From Halobacteriovorax sp. JY17 (GTDB lineage Bacteria > Bdellovibrionota > Bacteriovoracia > Bacteriovoracales > Bacteriovoracaceae), in the NCBI RefSeq assembly GCF_002753895.1, contig NZ_NJER01000002.1, positions 553,989 to 617,988 on the forward strand: 64,000 bases of DNA, given 5' to 3'. Positions 47,536 to 56,240 of this stretch are shown here, piece after piece. Position numbers and translations under genes: made by a program. The notes under the pieces are model-generated. The model saw only the letters and a list, made by a program, of their open reading frames with translations. It did no database searches and was not told where the DNA came from. Each line of letters opens with the position of its first letter. The stretch's first letter is position 1.

Positions 47536-47736
47536 TTAAATTTTTTCTCTATGAATCTCTAATATTTTTTCTTGAAATAAATCTAGAGAATTAACTCTTT
47601 TAGAATCCTCTTTATTAACCTGTAGTTCTTGTGAACATTCATCTATTACAGATACTGAATCATCAGCTTTAGATGAGAAACTAGCGGCGCTAATTAGTAA
47701 GAAAAATAATAGAGCAAGATGTCGTTTGTAAGGCAT
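47536..47736 (-). CDS. Small secreted protein, unknown
   Basis: A 66-aa protein with AGGAG eight bases before ATG and a signal peptide (cleavage near SFSSKADD). The mature ~40 residues are charged and include one cysteine (VIDECSQELQ). The gene lies between terminator and mtaB as its own unit. No family recognised. Confidence 0.6.
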   Translation of the reverse strand: MPYKRHLALLFFLLISAASFSSKADDSVSVIDECSQELQVNKEDSKRVNSLDLFQEKILEIHREKI

Positions 47737-47819
47737 AATCGATCTCCTGTTATACTTACAAGATTAATTATGCCTACGTTGAAATGTCTTTGTGTCAGTT
47801 GAATGTAAAGTAATGGTGA

Positions 47820-49121
47820 TTATTGGATTAGTTCTGCGAATACTTTACCGTCTTTGTATTCTTTTAAGTACACATTGCGAATCTGATTCTTTAACTCAAG
47901 TTCTGTTTGAACATAGACTTTTACATAGTTTGTTGTGTAGCCAGTGTAAAGTCCATCTCTAGTTCTTCTTTCAAATAGAACTTCACTCTGTGAACCAATT
48001 TGATCTTCAGAAAATAATGAGAGCTTGGCTTCTCCTAAGTGTAGAAGTGATTTAACTCTCTCTTTCTTAGTGGCATTATGAATATGATTATCTAATTTAG
48101 AAGCAGTTGTTCCCTTTCTCTTTGAGTATGGAAAAACATGAAAGTGAGTAATAGGCAGCTCTTTAACTAGATTGTAAGTATTTTCAAATTGCTCTTTAGT
48201 CTCACCAGGAAAACCACAAATTAGATCAGCTCCAATTCCCGCATTTGGAAAAGCTGTAATGATTTTATTAATCACTTTCTTATAGTCAGCAACAGTGTAC
48301 TTTCTTCTCATATTCTTGAGGATTTCATCATCACCTGATTGAAGAGGAATGTGAAAGTGATCTTTAAATTTTGGAGAGCTCTTAAATACTTCTAGGAGTT
48401 CGTCAGTAATTGTATTGGGCTCAACGCTTGATAGTCTCAGTCTTTCAAGTCCATCTAGGTCTAGGAGCGCGCGAACCATATCTGTTAATTTTTCGCCCGA
48501 TGAAGTTTCATACTCACCGATATTTACGCCCGTTAGAACAATTTCTTTAAATCCGTTTGCAAGTAGCTCTCTTGCATTCTCTAATGCTCCATCAATACTA
48601 ATGGCCTTAGATCTTCCTCTTGCAAATGGAATAATACAAAATGAACAAACGTAATTACATCCATCTTGTATTTTTAGGAATGCTCTCGTGTGAGAGTCGG
48701 AAGTTGTGGTCGCTGCTCCATAGAAGTCTGTTGTTTTGTCTACGTGAATAGCTGTTGTCTCTTCTTCGTTTAGGTAATCGAAGACTTTATATTTTTCAGA
48801 TGTTCCAAGAACGAGGTCAACACCTTGCATATTTGCAATAGTCTCAGGCTCCATCTGAGCGTAGCAACCGGCCACGACAATTTTGCCTTCTGGAGATGAT
48901 TTATGAGCCTTTCTAATAAGGTTTCTACATGTAGAGTCAGCAGCATCAGTTACTGTACAAGTGTTGATGAACATAACATCAGCTTTCTCACCAAATTCAA
49001 CAATCTCATAACCACGATCGGTAAAGCCCTTGGCCACAGAGCCAGTTTCTGAGAAATTAAGCCTACAACCTAGTGTATGTAGGGCAACTTTTTTTGTTGG
49101 ATTATTTTCAGTATTTTCCAC
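47820..49121 (-). CDS. mtaB: tRNA threonylcarbamoyladenosine methylthiotransferase
   Basis: A 433-aa radical-SAM protein. N-terminal domain with three cluster cysteines (LGCRLNFSE, INTCTVT, VVAGCYAQ), then the radical-SAM CxxxCxxC motif (GCNYVCSFCIIP), and a C-terminal TRAM-like region. The TLGCRLN start and CIIPFARGRS motif point to MtaB (YqeV type), which converts t6A37 to ms2t6A in ANN-decoding tRNAs, rather than MiaB or RimO. Confidence 0.93.
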   Translation of the reverse strand: MENTENNPTKKVALHTLGCRLNFSETGSVAKGFTDRGYEIVEFGEKADVMFINTCTVTDAADSTCRNLIRKAHKSSPEGKIVVAGCYAQMEPETIANMQGVDLVLGTSEKYKVFDYLNEEETTAIHVDKTTDFYGAATTTSDSHTRAFLKIQDGCNYVCSFCIIPFARGRSKAISIDGALENARELLANGFKEIVLTGVNIGEYETSSGEKLTDMVRALLDLDGLERLRLSSVEPNTITDELLEVFKSSPKFKDHFHIPLQSGDDEILKNMRRKYTVADYKKVINKIITAFPNAGIGADLICGFPGETKEQFENTYNLVKELPITHFHVFPYSKRKGTTASKLDNHIHNATKKERVKSLLHLGEAKLSLFSEDQIGSQSEVLFERRTRDGLYTGYTTNYVKVYVQTELELKNQIRNVYLKEYKDGKVFAELIQ

Positions 49122-49232
49122 TTCTTAAACCTATTTTCAATTATTCCTGCACAACATAGTTAATGACGCGCTTTCAGACAAGTAGCAAAGTATATTTTTT
49201 ATATTATTTACTCAATTTATCCAACTTTTTGT

Positions 49233-49261
49233 TTGACAGAAAAGCAGATAATCTTTATTCT
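49233..49261 (+). promoter_or_regulatory. Sigma-70 promoter of the first tRNA unit
   Basis: TTGACA (49233-49238), 17 nt, TATTCT (49256-49261). The start would fall near 49268, about 20 nt before tRNA-Lys. Confidence 0.75.
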
Positions 49262-49288
49262 CATTTTCACGTTCAAAGATGAATTTAT

Positions 49289-49365
49289 GGTCTCGTAGCT
49301 CAGTTGGTTAGAGCATCTCCCTTTTAAGGAGAATGTCCTGTGTTCGAGTCACAGCGAGATCACCA
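49289..49365 (+). tRNA. tRNA-Lys (UUU), copy 1
   Basis: Cloverleaf readable: acceptor GGTCTCG with CGAGATC (one G-T pair), D arm GCTCAGTTGGTTAGAGC, anticodon loop CTTTTAA with anticodon TTT, T arm TGTGTTCGAGTCACA, discriminator A and encoded CCA. Identical to the copy at 53319. Confidence 0.97.
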
Positions 49366-49381
49366 TTTTTACTTTTAATGT

Positions 49382-49459
49382 GCTCCCATCGTCTAGCCTG
49401 GTCTAGGACACCGCCTTTTCACGGCGGTAACAGGGGTTCGAATCCCCTTGGGAGTACCA
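49382..49459 (+). tRNA. tRNA-Glu (UUC), copy 1
   Basis: Acceptor GCTCCCA with TGGGAGT (G-T at position 1), anticodon stem CCGCC/GGCGG around a loop with TTC, T arm AGGGGTTCGAATCCCCT, encoded CCA. Close to E. coli tRNA-Glu. It lies 16 nt after tRNA-Lys and is identical to the copy at 53412. Confidence 0.97.
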
Positions 49460-49470
49460 TTAAAAAGCAA

Positions 49471-49501
49471 AAAAAGCCCAGAACTAAGTCTGGGCTTTTT
49501 T
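49471..49501 (+). terminator. Terminator of tRNA unit 1
   Basis: GCCCAGA-ACTAA-GTCTGGGC hairpin (49476-49495) with six T after it and seven A before it. The sequence is the exact reverse complement of the hairpin ending tRNA unit 2. Confidence 0.92.
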
Positions 49502-49580
49502 GTGTCCAGTTAATATGACTCTCTCTAGTAATTCCAGTTGTTTAGGTTGTCTTGACCTCTTTATACAAATTAATTTTAAT

Positions 49581-49607
49581 TAATACTATCGCGTGGAAAG
49601 CCGATAA
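49581..49607 (+). promoter_or_regulatory. Sigma-28 (FliA)-like promoter of the hybrid kinase
   Basis: TAATACTA (49581-49588), 11 nt, perfect GCCGATAA (49600-49607). The -35 matches the consensus at 4 of 8 positions (TAA and one T). The start site would fall about 2 nt before the ATG at 49616, giving a nearly leaderless mRNA. Confidence 0.55.
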
Positions 49608-49615
49608 ATAGACAT

Positions 49616-51964
49616 ATGAAAAATATATTAAGCAGTCTAAATATTGAGCTCTTCGAGGCCCTAGAGATAGGTCTTGCGATTAATGATTTAGATGGGAACC
49701 TCTTATATGTAAACAAGGCTTACTCAAACCTTATTGGGTACACACAGGCCGAGGTTGCAGAGCTTAGTTATTGGGAAATTACTCCAAAGAAATATACTTC
49801 AATGGAAGAGAAGCAACTAGAACTACTTGAGAGTCAAAAGGCCTACGGTCCATATGATAAAGAGTATATTCACAAAAATGGTTCCTTGATCCCTGTTAGA
49901 CTTAATGGAAAGGTTATAGAGATAGCTGGTAAGAGCTATATTTGGTCGACAGTTGAAGATGTTAGCTTTTCAAAATCAAAAGAAATTTCTGCCAACCTAG
50001 AGAGCACTGCGGATCTAATAGAGAAGGCCGTGACCGAGATTTTTATTTTAGATTTCGCGAATTTTAAATTTTTATATGTGAATGAAGCTGCCCGTGAAAA
50101 TATAGGCTACTTAATGAGTGAACTTACTTCGCTTACTCTTGAGGATGTAGGGCATGAGTTAAGAGGTGAGAAGTTTTCTCAATCAATTGCTACATTGAAG
50201 ACTCATGAAGTAGATCAGTTAGAAATTGAATCAAAGATAGTAAGAAAAGATGGCACAAAATACGACTCTGTCATTAAGCTTAAAATTGCTAGTTATCAAG
50301 GAAAGCCATGCTACGTAGCTTATATCAACGATGTAACAACGATTAAGTCTATTGAGAGGAAGAGAAATGAGGCGCTAGTAGAACTTGATAAATCTTTACA
50401 GTTTCAAAAAGTAATTCAGCAAGGTGCTGCTTATGCCATTATTGCAACTACGGTAGATGGTATTATTAATAGCTTTAATCCAGCAGCAGAAAGACTGCTA
50501 GGGTATAAGCAAGAAGACCTTATAGGCAAAGAGACTCCAGCCCTGTTTCATGACTTAGAGGAAGTGGTTGAGAGAAGTGAGAAATATGGAAAGATTATCA
50601 ATGAATCGATAGAACCAGGATTTAAAACTTTCAAATGTCTTACTGATGCGAGAATTCCGAATGAAGATGAATGGACCTATATTAACAAAAGTGGAAAAAG
50701 AATTCCTGTCTTACTCTCTATAACAGCTTTGAAGGATAGTAAGAGTGTCACAACAGGCTACCTAGGTATTGCAAAGGACATAACAGAGAGAAAACTTAAA
50801 GAGGTTGCACTCCAAAATGCGATAGAAGAAGCAGAGAGAGCTCTAGAGATAAAGAGTGAATTCTTGGCAAATATGTCTCATGAGGTGAGAACTCCAATGA
50901 ATGGTATTCTTGGCATGACCTCTCTTTTAATGAATGATGTGAAAGATAAAGAAGTTCTTGAGGGCCTAGAAATAATTAATAAGAGTGCCTTATCTTTATT
51001 GGGGATTATAAATGATATATTAGATCTATCTAAGATAGAGTCAGGTAAGTTTAAAATTAATCCTATTCACTTTAGTTTCAAAAATTTAATTTCTGATAGA
51101 ATCAAAGTAAATAAGGCTGCATTAAGTGGAAAGTCTATAAAGCTAGAGTCTAGCTACAATAGAGATGTTCCTGATGAGATTTATGCAGATGAACTAAGGT
51201 TAGAGCAGGTTATCAACAACCTATTAAGTAATGCAATTAAATTTACCTTCTCTGGAGAGATCAGGATTACTGTCGACATTGAGAAAGGGACTGATAGCAA
51301 GAACTATATTATTTGCTCTGTTGAGGATTCAGGCATTGGTATATCAAAGGATCAACAAGAAAATATATTTGATAGTTTCACACAGGCTGATAGTACGACC
51401 ACTAGAAGGTTTGGTGGGACTGGACTTGGACTCGCAATAACAAGAAACTTAGTAGAATTGATGGGTGGAAGTATATGGTTAGAGAGCACAGAAGGCGAGG
51501 GTTCCCTATTTACTTTTAAAGTACCAGTAGAGGTATCTAGCCAAGCTAAGATTAGAAAAAACGAAACTAAAGGGCTTCCTTATGAGGCGACTCCAATAAA
51601 GACTCTAGTAGTAGAGGATAATCTCGTAAATCAGAAAGTAGTTTGTAGACTCTTGAGTAAGCTGGGAATTACTGCTGAGGTTGCCGCTAATGGCCAGGAG
51701 TGTTTAGAGGCATTAAGGAAGCAGAAGTTCGACTTAGTTTTAATGGATTGTCATATGCCAGTTCTTGATGGTTTTGAAGCTACAAGGGCAATTCTTAAAG
51801 AGTACAAAGAAGATCGTCCATATATTATTGCTGTAACAGCAAGTGCTATGTCTGAGGATGTTGCAAGGTGTCATGAGGTTGGAATGGATAGCTTTGTTTC
51901 TAAGCCTGTTTCAATCAACTCTATCAGAGAAGCTCTTGTAAAGTTCAAGAAAAGCTTGAAGTAG
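49616..51964 (+). CDS. Hybrid histidine kinase with three PAS domains and a C-terminal receiver
   Basis: A 782-aa cytoplasmic protein without membrane segments. PAS domains at about 8-120 ([20 protein letters not shown]), 130-245 ([15 protein letters not shown]) and 260-390 ([17 protein letters not shown]). HisKA with the His in [12 protein letters not shown] (about 423), HATPase motifs [28 protein letters not shown] receiver at about 660-780 has Asp in [13 protein letters not shown] and Lys in SKPVS. It would autophosphorylate and pass phosphate to its own receiver; an HPt partner is needed downstream. No standard ribosome site lies before the ATG, which fits the sigma-28-driven leaderless start. 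Confidence 0.94.
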   Translation: MKNILSSLNIELFEALEIGLAINDLDGNLLYVNKAYSNLIGYTQAEVAELSYWEITPKKYTSMEEKQLELLESQKAYGPYDKEYIHKNGSLIPVRLNGKVIEIAGKSYIWSTVEDVSFSKSKEISANLESTADLIEKAVTEIFILDFANFKFLYVNEAARENIGYLMSELTSLTLEDVGHELRGEKFSQSIATLKTHEVDQLEIESKIVRKDGTKYDSVIKLKIASYQGKPCYVAYINDVTTIKSIERKRNEALVELDKSLQFQKVIQQGAAYAIIATTVDGIINSFNPAAERLLGYKQEDLIGKETPALFHDLEEVVERSEKYGKIINESIEPGFKTFKCLTDARIPNEDEWTYINKSGKRIPVLLSITALKDSKSVTTGYLGIAKDITERKLKEVALQNAIEEAERALEIKSEFLANMSHEVRTPMNGILGMTSLLMNDVKDKEVLEGLEIINKSALSLLGIINDILDLSKIESGKFKINPIHFSFKNLISDRIKVNKAALSGKSIKLESSYNRDVPDEIYADELRLEQVINNLLSNAIKFTFSGEIRITVDIEKGTDSKNYIICSVEDSGIGISKDQQENIFDSFTQADSTTTRRFGGTGLGLAITRNLVELMGGSIWLESTEGEGSLFTFKVPVEVSSQAKIRKNETKGLPYEATPIKTLVVEDNLVNQKVVCRLLSKLGITAEVAANGQECLEALRKQKFDLVLMDCHMPVLDGFEATRAILKEYKEDRPYIIAVTASAMSEDVARCHEVGMDSFVSKPVSINSIREALVKFKKSLK

Positions 51965-52014
51965 ACCGTTCTTATTTCTCTTTATTATCGTTTACAAATA
52001 ACTCATTCAATGAA

Positions 52015-52030
52015 AAACACTATAGTGTTT
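52015..52030. promoter_or_regulatory. Perfect 16-bp palindrome upstream of the cation efflux gene
   Basis: AAACACTATAGTGTTT is a perfect palindrome 19 nt before the ATG at 52050. TATAGT in its centre could be the -10 box. This is a typical place for a repressor site, for example of a metal-responsive regulator; the regulator is not in the window. Confidence 0.55.
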
Positions 52031-52049
52031 AAACTTGAATGGAGAGAAA

Positions 52050-52679
52050 ATGAAGAGTTGTTGCGAAAGTAAGAGTACGGAGTTAGATCAGCTTAGAGAG
52101 AAGCAGAAGAATGTTCTAATTATTGTACTTATTATTAATTTTTCAATGTTCTTAGTTGAATTCTTTTATGGACTACTCTCAAATTCTACAGCACTACTAT
52201 CTGACTCGTTAGATATGCTTGGAGACGCCACAGTTTACGCCTTTAGCCTTTATGTAATTAATAAGAGTGTGAAGTGGAAGGCAAAAGCGGCGATCTTAAA
52301 AGGGGTAATAATCACTCTATTTGGTCTTTATGTATTTGGTGAAGCTCTTTATAAGGCAATGTCAGATGTATTACCTGCGGCAAAGACTATGGGGGCCGTT
52401 GGACTACTTGCACTAACAGCTAATGCAAGTTGCCTATTTCTTCTCCTAAGACATCGAGAAGATGACATTAATATGAAGTCTACTTGGATTTGTTCAAGGA
52501 ATGACATTATTGCTAATGTAGGAATACTTCTAGCGGCAGGTCTCGTTTACCTACTAGAGAGCAAATGGCCTGATATTATAATTGGGATGATCATTGCTGG
52601 AGTATTTTTAAGGTCTGCCTTTGCTATCTTAGGAGAGTCTCTTAGAATCTTTAAGAACGCCCCAGAAAATCCACAATAA
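52050..52679 (+). CDS. Cation diffusion facilitator-like transporter (short)
   Basis: A 209-aa protein with about six membrane segments. ATG at 52050 with GGAGAG upstream is preferred over TTG at 52035. The CDF signature appears as LLSNSTALLSDSLDMLGDAT (metal-binding Asp pair) and SRNDIIANVGILLAAG in the fifth helix. It begins with a cysteine pair (KSCCESKS). It lacks the usual C-terminal cytoplasmic domain. It probably exports zinc or another divalent metal. Its end overlaps the convergent gene by 29 bp. Confidence 0.88.
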   Translation: MKSCCESKSTELDQLREKQKNVLIIVLIINFSMFLVEFFYGLLSNSTALLSDSLDMLGDATVYAFSLYVINKSVKWKAKAAILKGVIITLFGLYVFGEALYKAMSDVLPAAKTMGAVGLLALTANASCLFLLLRHREDDINMKSTWICSRNDIIANVGILLAAGLVYLLESKWPDIIIGMIIAGVFLRSAFAILGESLRIFKNAPENPQ

Positions 52680-53211
52680 AGTCATAGAATAAGCAGTACA
52701 GGGCAACCGGGACCGGTAGTCCAAGTACTGTGCCTAGAAAATAGTCTTTAAATTTTACTCTAGACATTGATAATGTGTAGTTTAGGGCCGGATTGGTCTG
52801 CATTAATACTCTTAGAATGAATATCGTTCTGATTGGGTGAGCTTCAAGCTGTCTAAGAGCTTTATTCGCATACTTATTCTTAAGCTCATTTAAGAGACCT
52901 TTCCCAAAGAAGCTAATGAGAAAAAAACTCGAGCAACAAGCTGTAATTGCACCAGTTAGGATGAGAATATATGCAATATGTGTTGGAAATACTAGAATAG
53001 GGGCGCTTATTATAATCCAGCCTGGGATGTAGAATAGATTTGCGACACAGAAGAGGGCGATAAAAATTAGTGATGAAAGAAGTAGATTCCCTTCTAGTAA
53101 AAGGGTTAACTTCTGTGTTGTTGCAAAATCTGCGAGTCCAAATTGCTTTGCCAAGAAAATAATGGCACAGATAGATAGGATTAATATAATTAATTTCTTA
53201 TTTGCTTTCAT
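52651..53211 (-). CDS. TVP38/TMEM64 (DedA-like, VTT-domain) membrane protein
   Basis: A 186-aa protein with about four to five membrane segments. The VTT domain is recognised from IPGWIIISAPILVF, then GKGLLNELKNKY, FILRVLMQTNPALNYTLSMSRVKFKDY and GLPVPVALYC. Relatives are lipid scramblases or undecaprenyl-phosphate/phospholipid flippases. The C-termini of this gene and the CDF gene overlap on opposite strands. Confidence 0.88.
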   Translation of the reverse strand: MKANKKLIILILSICAIIFLAKQFGLADFATTQKLTLLLEGNLLLSSLIFIALFCVANLFYIPGWIIISAPILVFPTHIAYILILTGAITACCSSFFLISFFGKGLLNELKNKYANKALRQLEAHPIRTIFILRVLMQTNPALNYTLSMSRVKFKDYFLGTVLGLPVPVALYCLFYDFIVDFLGRS

Positions 53212-53270
53212 TAATTCATTGTAGTGACCAACAGATAATATTGTAAAAGAGTTTCTCTTAATATATCCAA

Positions 53271-53299
53271 TTGACTTTCTTGAGCTAAAAAATTATAAA
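53271..53299 (+). promoter_or_regulatory. Sigma-70 promoter of the second tRNA unit
   Basis: TTGACT (53271-53276), 17 nt, TATAAA (53294-53299), about 20 nt before tRNA-Lys copy 2. The sequence is unrelated to that of unit 1 although position and spacing are alike. Confidence 0.7.
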
Positions 53300-53318
53300 T
53301 GCCATTCGAAATAATTAT

Positions 53319-53395
53319 GGTCTCGTAGCTCAGTTGGTTAGAGCATCTCCCTTTTAAGGAGAATGTCCTGTGTTCGAGTCACAGCGAGATCACCA
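53319..53395 (+). tRNA. tRNA-Lys (UUU), copy 2
   Basis: Identical to the copy at 49289, including encoded CCA and anticodon TTT. Confidence 0.97.
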
Positions 53396-53411
53396 TTTTT
53401 ATTTTTAATGT

Positions 53412-53489
53412 GCTCCCATCGTCTAGCCTGGTCTAGGACACCGCCTTTTCACGGCGGTAACAGGGGTTCGAATCCCCTTGGGAGTACCA
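53412..53489 (+). tRNA. tRNA-Glu (UUC), copy 2
   Basis: Identical to the copy at 49382, including encoded CCA and anticodon TTC. Confidence 0.97.
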
Positions 53490-53500
53490 TTAAAAAGTAA

Positions 53501-53531
53501 AAAAAGCCCAGACTTAGTTCTGGGCTTTTTT
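53501..53531. terminator. Bidirectional terminator: tRNA unit 2 and phenolic-lipid operon
   Basis: GCCCAGAC-TTAGT-TCTGGGC hairpin (53506-53525) with T on one side and A on the other. On the minus strand it follows the FAD monooxygenase stop by about 10 bp, so it should end both transcripts. Confidence 0.9.
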
Positions 53532-53535
53532 GTGT

Positions 53536-54612
53536 CTACTTTAACAAAGCAAGGTTGAGATCATTTAACTTTAAAATATAATTAAAAAGATATTTATTTC
53601 TTTTAGCGAAAAAGAATATTATTTTCCTTGTAAATGGAGACTTACTCATCAAAAGGGCTAAATGAGTCCAGATCCAGTAATTCATATAGAGAAAATTTAT
53701 TTTAAGTTTTTCTTTGATTCCGAAGTTGTCAAAATTATCAGTAATAATATTACTCGCTTTGATACCGAGTGATATACCTTCTCCTGTAATTCCGTCTAGG
53801 AAATGATAGGCGTCTCCTAGAAAGAAAAGGTTCTTATGACTTATTGAAGAGCTAACTTCGTCAAATGGTCCATATCCCTTAAAGTCATTTAGAGATTTCT
53901 CTTCAATAAGCTTTTCTCTCAGTAATGGGAAGTGAGAAAGCAGTTTACTCTTTAAGTTGGCTCCCGATTCAATGGAGTCTTTAAACCAAAGGAAGGCCAC
54001 TTCTATTGTCTTATTTGAAATAGGGGTGACGTAGGCCTCTATAGAGTCGCTCCAATAAACTTGTACGCTATTTGACCATGGAGCAATATCATAATGAATA
54101 CGTGCGCCAATTCTCGAGGGAATTATTCTCTTCTTAGAATGTCCCGTGTTCTTTCGCGTCCAAGAGTTAAGTCCATCGCAAGCAAAGATAAAGTCAAATT
54201 CTAATATATTAGGACCTATTGTTAATGTGTAACTGTCTTCTTTCTCATTAATGCTATCAATCTTTGTTTCTGGACATAAAGTGATATGTGGGTTTTGGGA
54301 AGCTATGTTGAAAAGTTGCTCTGAGAGCTCAGTTCTCTTTGTTCCAACGGCCGGGCCATGTAGGTTACCACGAAGTATAGAGTTTCTTTCAATATACTCA
54401 ATTGAGTTGAGGGTGAAGCTGTTGAAAGGAGTGAAAGTCATTCCAATATTTATAAGGTTATCCACTCCACTTGGCATAATTCCTTGACCGCAGACTTTAT
54501 CGATCGGCCATGACCTCTTCTCAAAGAGAGTCACTTTGTGTCCTCTCTTTGCGAGTTTTATTGCTGTATAAAGGCCTATGGGACCTCCGCCAATTATTGC
54601 TAAGTTTTTCAT
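53536..54612 (-). CDS. FAD-dependent monooxygenase/reductase of the phenolic-lipid cluster
   Basis: A 358-aa protein with an N-terminal Rossmann FAD site (AIIGGGPIGLYTAIKLAKRG), the FEKRSWPIDKVCGQGIMPSG region and the second FAD motif FFLGDAYHFLDGITGEGISLG. Family: PHBH/geranylgeranyl-reductase type. Last gene of the five-gene operon. By analogy to SrsC of Streptomyces griseus it could hydroxylate an alkylresorcinol-type ring toward a hydroquinone or quinone; this is inference from context. Confidence 0.85.
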   Translation of the reverse strand: MKNLAIIGGGPIGLYTAIKLAKRGHKVTLFEKRSWPIDKVCGQGIMPSGVDNLINIGMTFTPFNSFTLNSIEYIERNSILRGNLHGPAVGTKRTELSEQLFNIASQNPHITLCPETKIDSINEKEDSYTLTIGPNILEFDFIFACDGLNSWTRKNTGHSKKRIIPSRIGARIHYDIAPWSNSVQVYWSDSIEAYVTPISNKTIEVAFLWFKDSIESGANLKSKLLSHFPLLREKLIEEKSLNDFKGYGPFDEVSSSISHKNLFFLGDAYHFLDGITGEGISLGIKASNIITDNFDNFGIKEKLKINFLYMNYWIWTHLALLMSKSPFTRKIIFFFAKRNKYLFNYILKLNDLNLALLK

Positions 54613-54623
54613 AACTCTTAATT

Positions 54624-55172
54624 TTATATGTTGAAGATTGTGGAATACTTATTATATTTTTTTAAGTTTCTCTCTTCTAGTCGTATTCTAAAAAAGAGTA
54701 TAACAAAGTTTAAAAATGAGAAAATAGTTGAAACTTCAAATAGAGATGCCATTAGGGGAAGACTTAGTAGTTCTAAGGTAACTCCTAGGTAGTTTGGATG
54801 TCGAAACCATTTGAAGATACCACTTCTAACGGCTGGAGCCTCTGGAAGAATGACAACTCTAGTTGACCATCTCTTTCCAAGGGTTCCGATTGCTGTAATT
54901 CTTAAAGCTTGTCCCATTAGAAAAACTATAAGGGAGGGCCAAAAAATATAAGAACTAAATTGTATATTTTTATAAAAAGAAAAATAAGCAAGGCAGATAA
55001 GCCAAATCGTATGTAGAAGAACCATGAAAATATAATTTCTTTCTTTTATAATCATTCCGCCTTTTGAAAGAATGAACTTCTCATTACTTCTAGAGAGAAA
55101 TAGCTCCGCTATTCTTTGCAAAATAGTAAAGACTATAATGATTCTAAAAATTAAAAGATAATTTATTTCCAC
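54624..55172 (-). CDS. Isoprenylcysteine methyltransferase-like membrane methyltransferase
   Basis: A 182-aa protein with four to five membrane segments and the ICMT signature: GKRWSTRVVILPEAPAVRSG, then FRHPNYLGVTLELLSLPL and EERNLKKY. SAM-dependent enzymes of this kind next to type III polyketide synthases (SrsB type) methylate the phenolic lipid. It overlaps the synthase gene by 10 bp and precedes the monooxygenase by 11 bp. Confidence 0.87.
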   Translation of the reverse strand: MEINYLLIFRIIIVFTILQRIAELFLSRSNEKFILSKGGMIIKERNYIFMVLLHTIWLICLAYFSFYKNIQFSSYIFWPSLIVFLMGQALRITAIGTLGKRWSTRVVILPEAPAVRSGIFKWFRHPNYLGVTLELLSLPLMASLFEVSTIFSFLNFVILFFRIRLEERNLKKYNKYSTIFNI

Positions 55173-56230
55173 TTTAATAATCCTAGCTCTGCACTAAATG
55201 CCGGCCCCATAGCGACACTTATGATATTTTTACCTGAAAGCTCAGGTGTTTGGGCATCCATATTTCTTTTGAAAATATCTAAGACTGAGACGGAGCTCAT
55301 ATTTCCATTTTTTGCTAAACTATCCCAACTATGCTTCAAGCCTTTTTCCGGAAGGTCCAAAACTTTCTCAAGTGCGAGAAGAACTTTCGGTCCTCCAGGA
55401 TGAGCGAAGAAAGAATCAATCTTACTGAGGTCTAAATTGTTTTCAGATAAGAATTCATTAAGAGGGCCTGGAAGAGATTTTTCAGTTAGGTCTGGAACAC
55501 TTTTACTTAGGACAATATTTAGACCTTTCTCACCGACTTTCCAACCCATTACATCTTGTGTATCTGGAAAGAAAATACTTCTAGAAGATTTCCATTCAAT
55601 AGGGGCTACTCTAGACAGTGGATGATTGTCGCCGACCATTAGTACAGAAGCTGCACCATCTCCAAATAAACCTATAGAAATTAAATTTGCAACGCTTATG
55701 TCACTCATTTGAACGGTTAATGAGCACAGCTCTACTGAAGAGAAAATAACGGCTTCATCTGGATACGCCTTTAAATAATCGGCAACTCTATTTATGCCTG
55801 CAACGCCGGCCATACAGCCTAGCCCCATAAGAGGAACTCTCTTTGTTTTAGGGGAGAAAGGAAGTTTGTTCATTACTCTTGATTCGATACTTGGGATCGC
55901 GAACCCTGTAACAGTATTACTCCAGAGAGAGCTTATATCCTTTGCCTCTAGGTTGTTGTTTTTTAATATTTTTGAAATGGCTTCTGTTGATAAGTCGACT
56001 GCCTTTTCAATGAAGAGGCTATTTTTCTCGTCAAAGCTACCTAGTTGAAAATACTTCTCTAGGGGAACAGCGAGGTGTCTACCTTCTACTAACACATTTG
56101 AGTGAATTGTTTCTATTCTTGATGTATTTCGAATTTTTCCCTCAAGAGCTTCTGTAATACTTTTGATTAATTCCTTTTGAGAGTAGTAATTCTCAGGGAA
56201 ACTGGTTTGAATGTCTACGATATATGGCAT
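55163..56230 (-). CDS. Type III polyketide synthase (chalcone/alkylresorcinol synthase-like)
   Basis: A 355-aa protein of normal family length. The catalytic triad is visible: Cys in MGLGCMAGVAG, His in FFAHPGGPKVLLALE, Asn in KNGNMSSVSVLDIF. The final GPAFSAELGLLKW also fits. It should extend a fatty-acyl starter with malonyl-CoA units and cyclise it to an alkylresorcinol or alkylpyrone. Neighbouring methyltransferase, FAD enzyme and YceI support a modified phenolic lipid. Confidence 0.93.
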   Translation of the reverse strand: MPYIVDIQTSFPENYYSQKELIKSITEALEGKIRNTSRIETIHSNVLVEGRHLAVPLEKYFQLGSFDEKNSLFIEKAVDLSTEAISKILKNNNLEAKDISSLWSNTVTGFAIPSIESRVMNKLPFSPKTKRVPLMGLGCMAGVAGINRVADYLKAYPDEAVIFSSVELCSLTVQMSDISVANLISIGLFGDGAASVLMVGDNHPLSRVAPIEWKSSRSIFFPDTQDVMGWKVGEKGLNIVLSKSVPDLTEKSLPGPLNEFLSENNLDLSKIDSFFAHPGGPKVLLALEKVLDLPEKGLKHSWDSLAKNGNMSSVSVLDIFKRNMDAQTPELSGKNIISVAMGPAFSAELGLLKWK

Positions 56231-56240
56231 ACTTCCTCTC

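Larger units (their letters stand above)
49286..49506 (+). repeat. tRNA-Lys/Glu unit, direct repeat copy 1 (with 53316-53536)
   Basis: About 221 bp shared with 53316-53536, exactly 4030 bp apart. Outside the terminator hairpin I count two substitutions (49371 C/T and 49468 C/T). Both tRNAs are identical. The promoters upstream differ, so the copied unit begins at the tRNA. Confidence 0.9.
53316..53536 (+). repeat. tRNA-Lys/Glu unit, direct repeat copy 2
   Basis: Second copy of the unit at 49286-49506. It ends exactly at the stop codon of the convergent FAD monooxygenase gene. Confidence 0.9.

Noticed and set aside
49333..49518. Open frame of 61 codons across the tRNA genes
   Set aside because: It lies over tRNA-Lys, tRNA-Glu and their terminator, and has no ribosome site.
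49286..53536. Integrative element using the tRNA genes as attachment sites
   Set aside because: The repeats contain whole tRNA genes and terminators rather than a 3' tRNA fragment, and no integrase is present between them.
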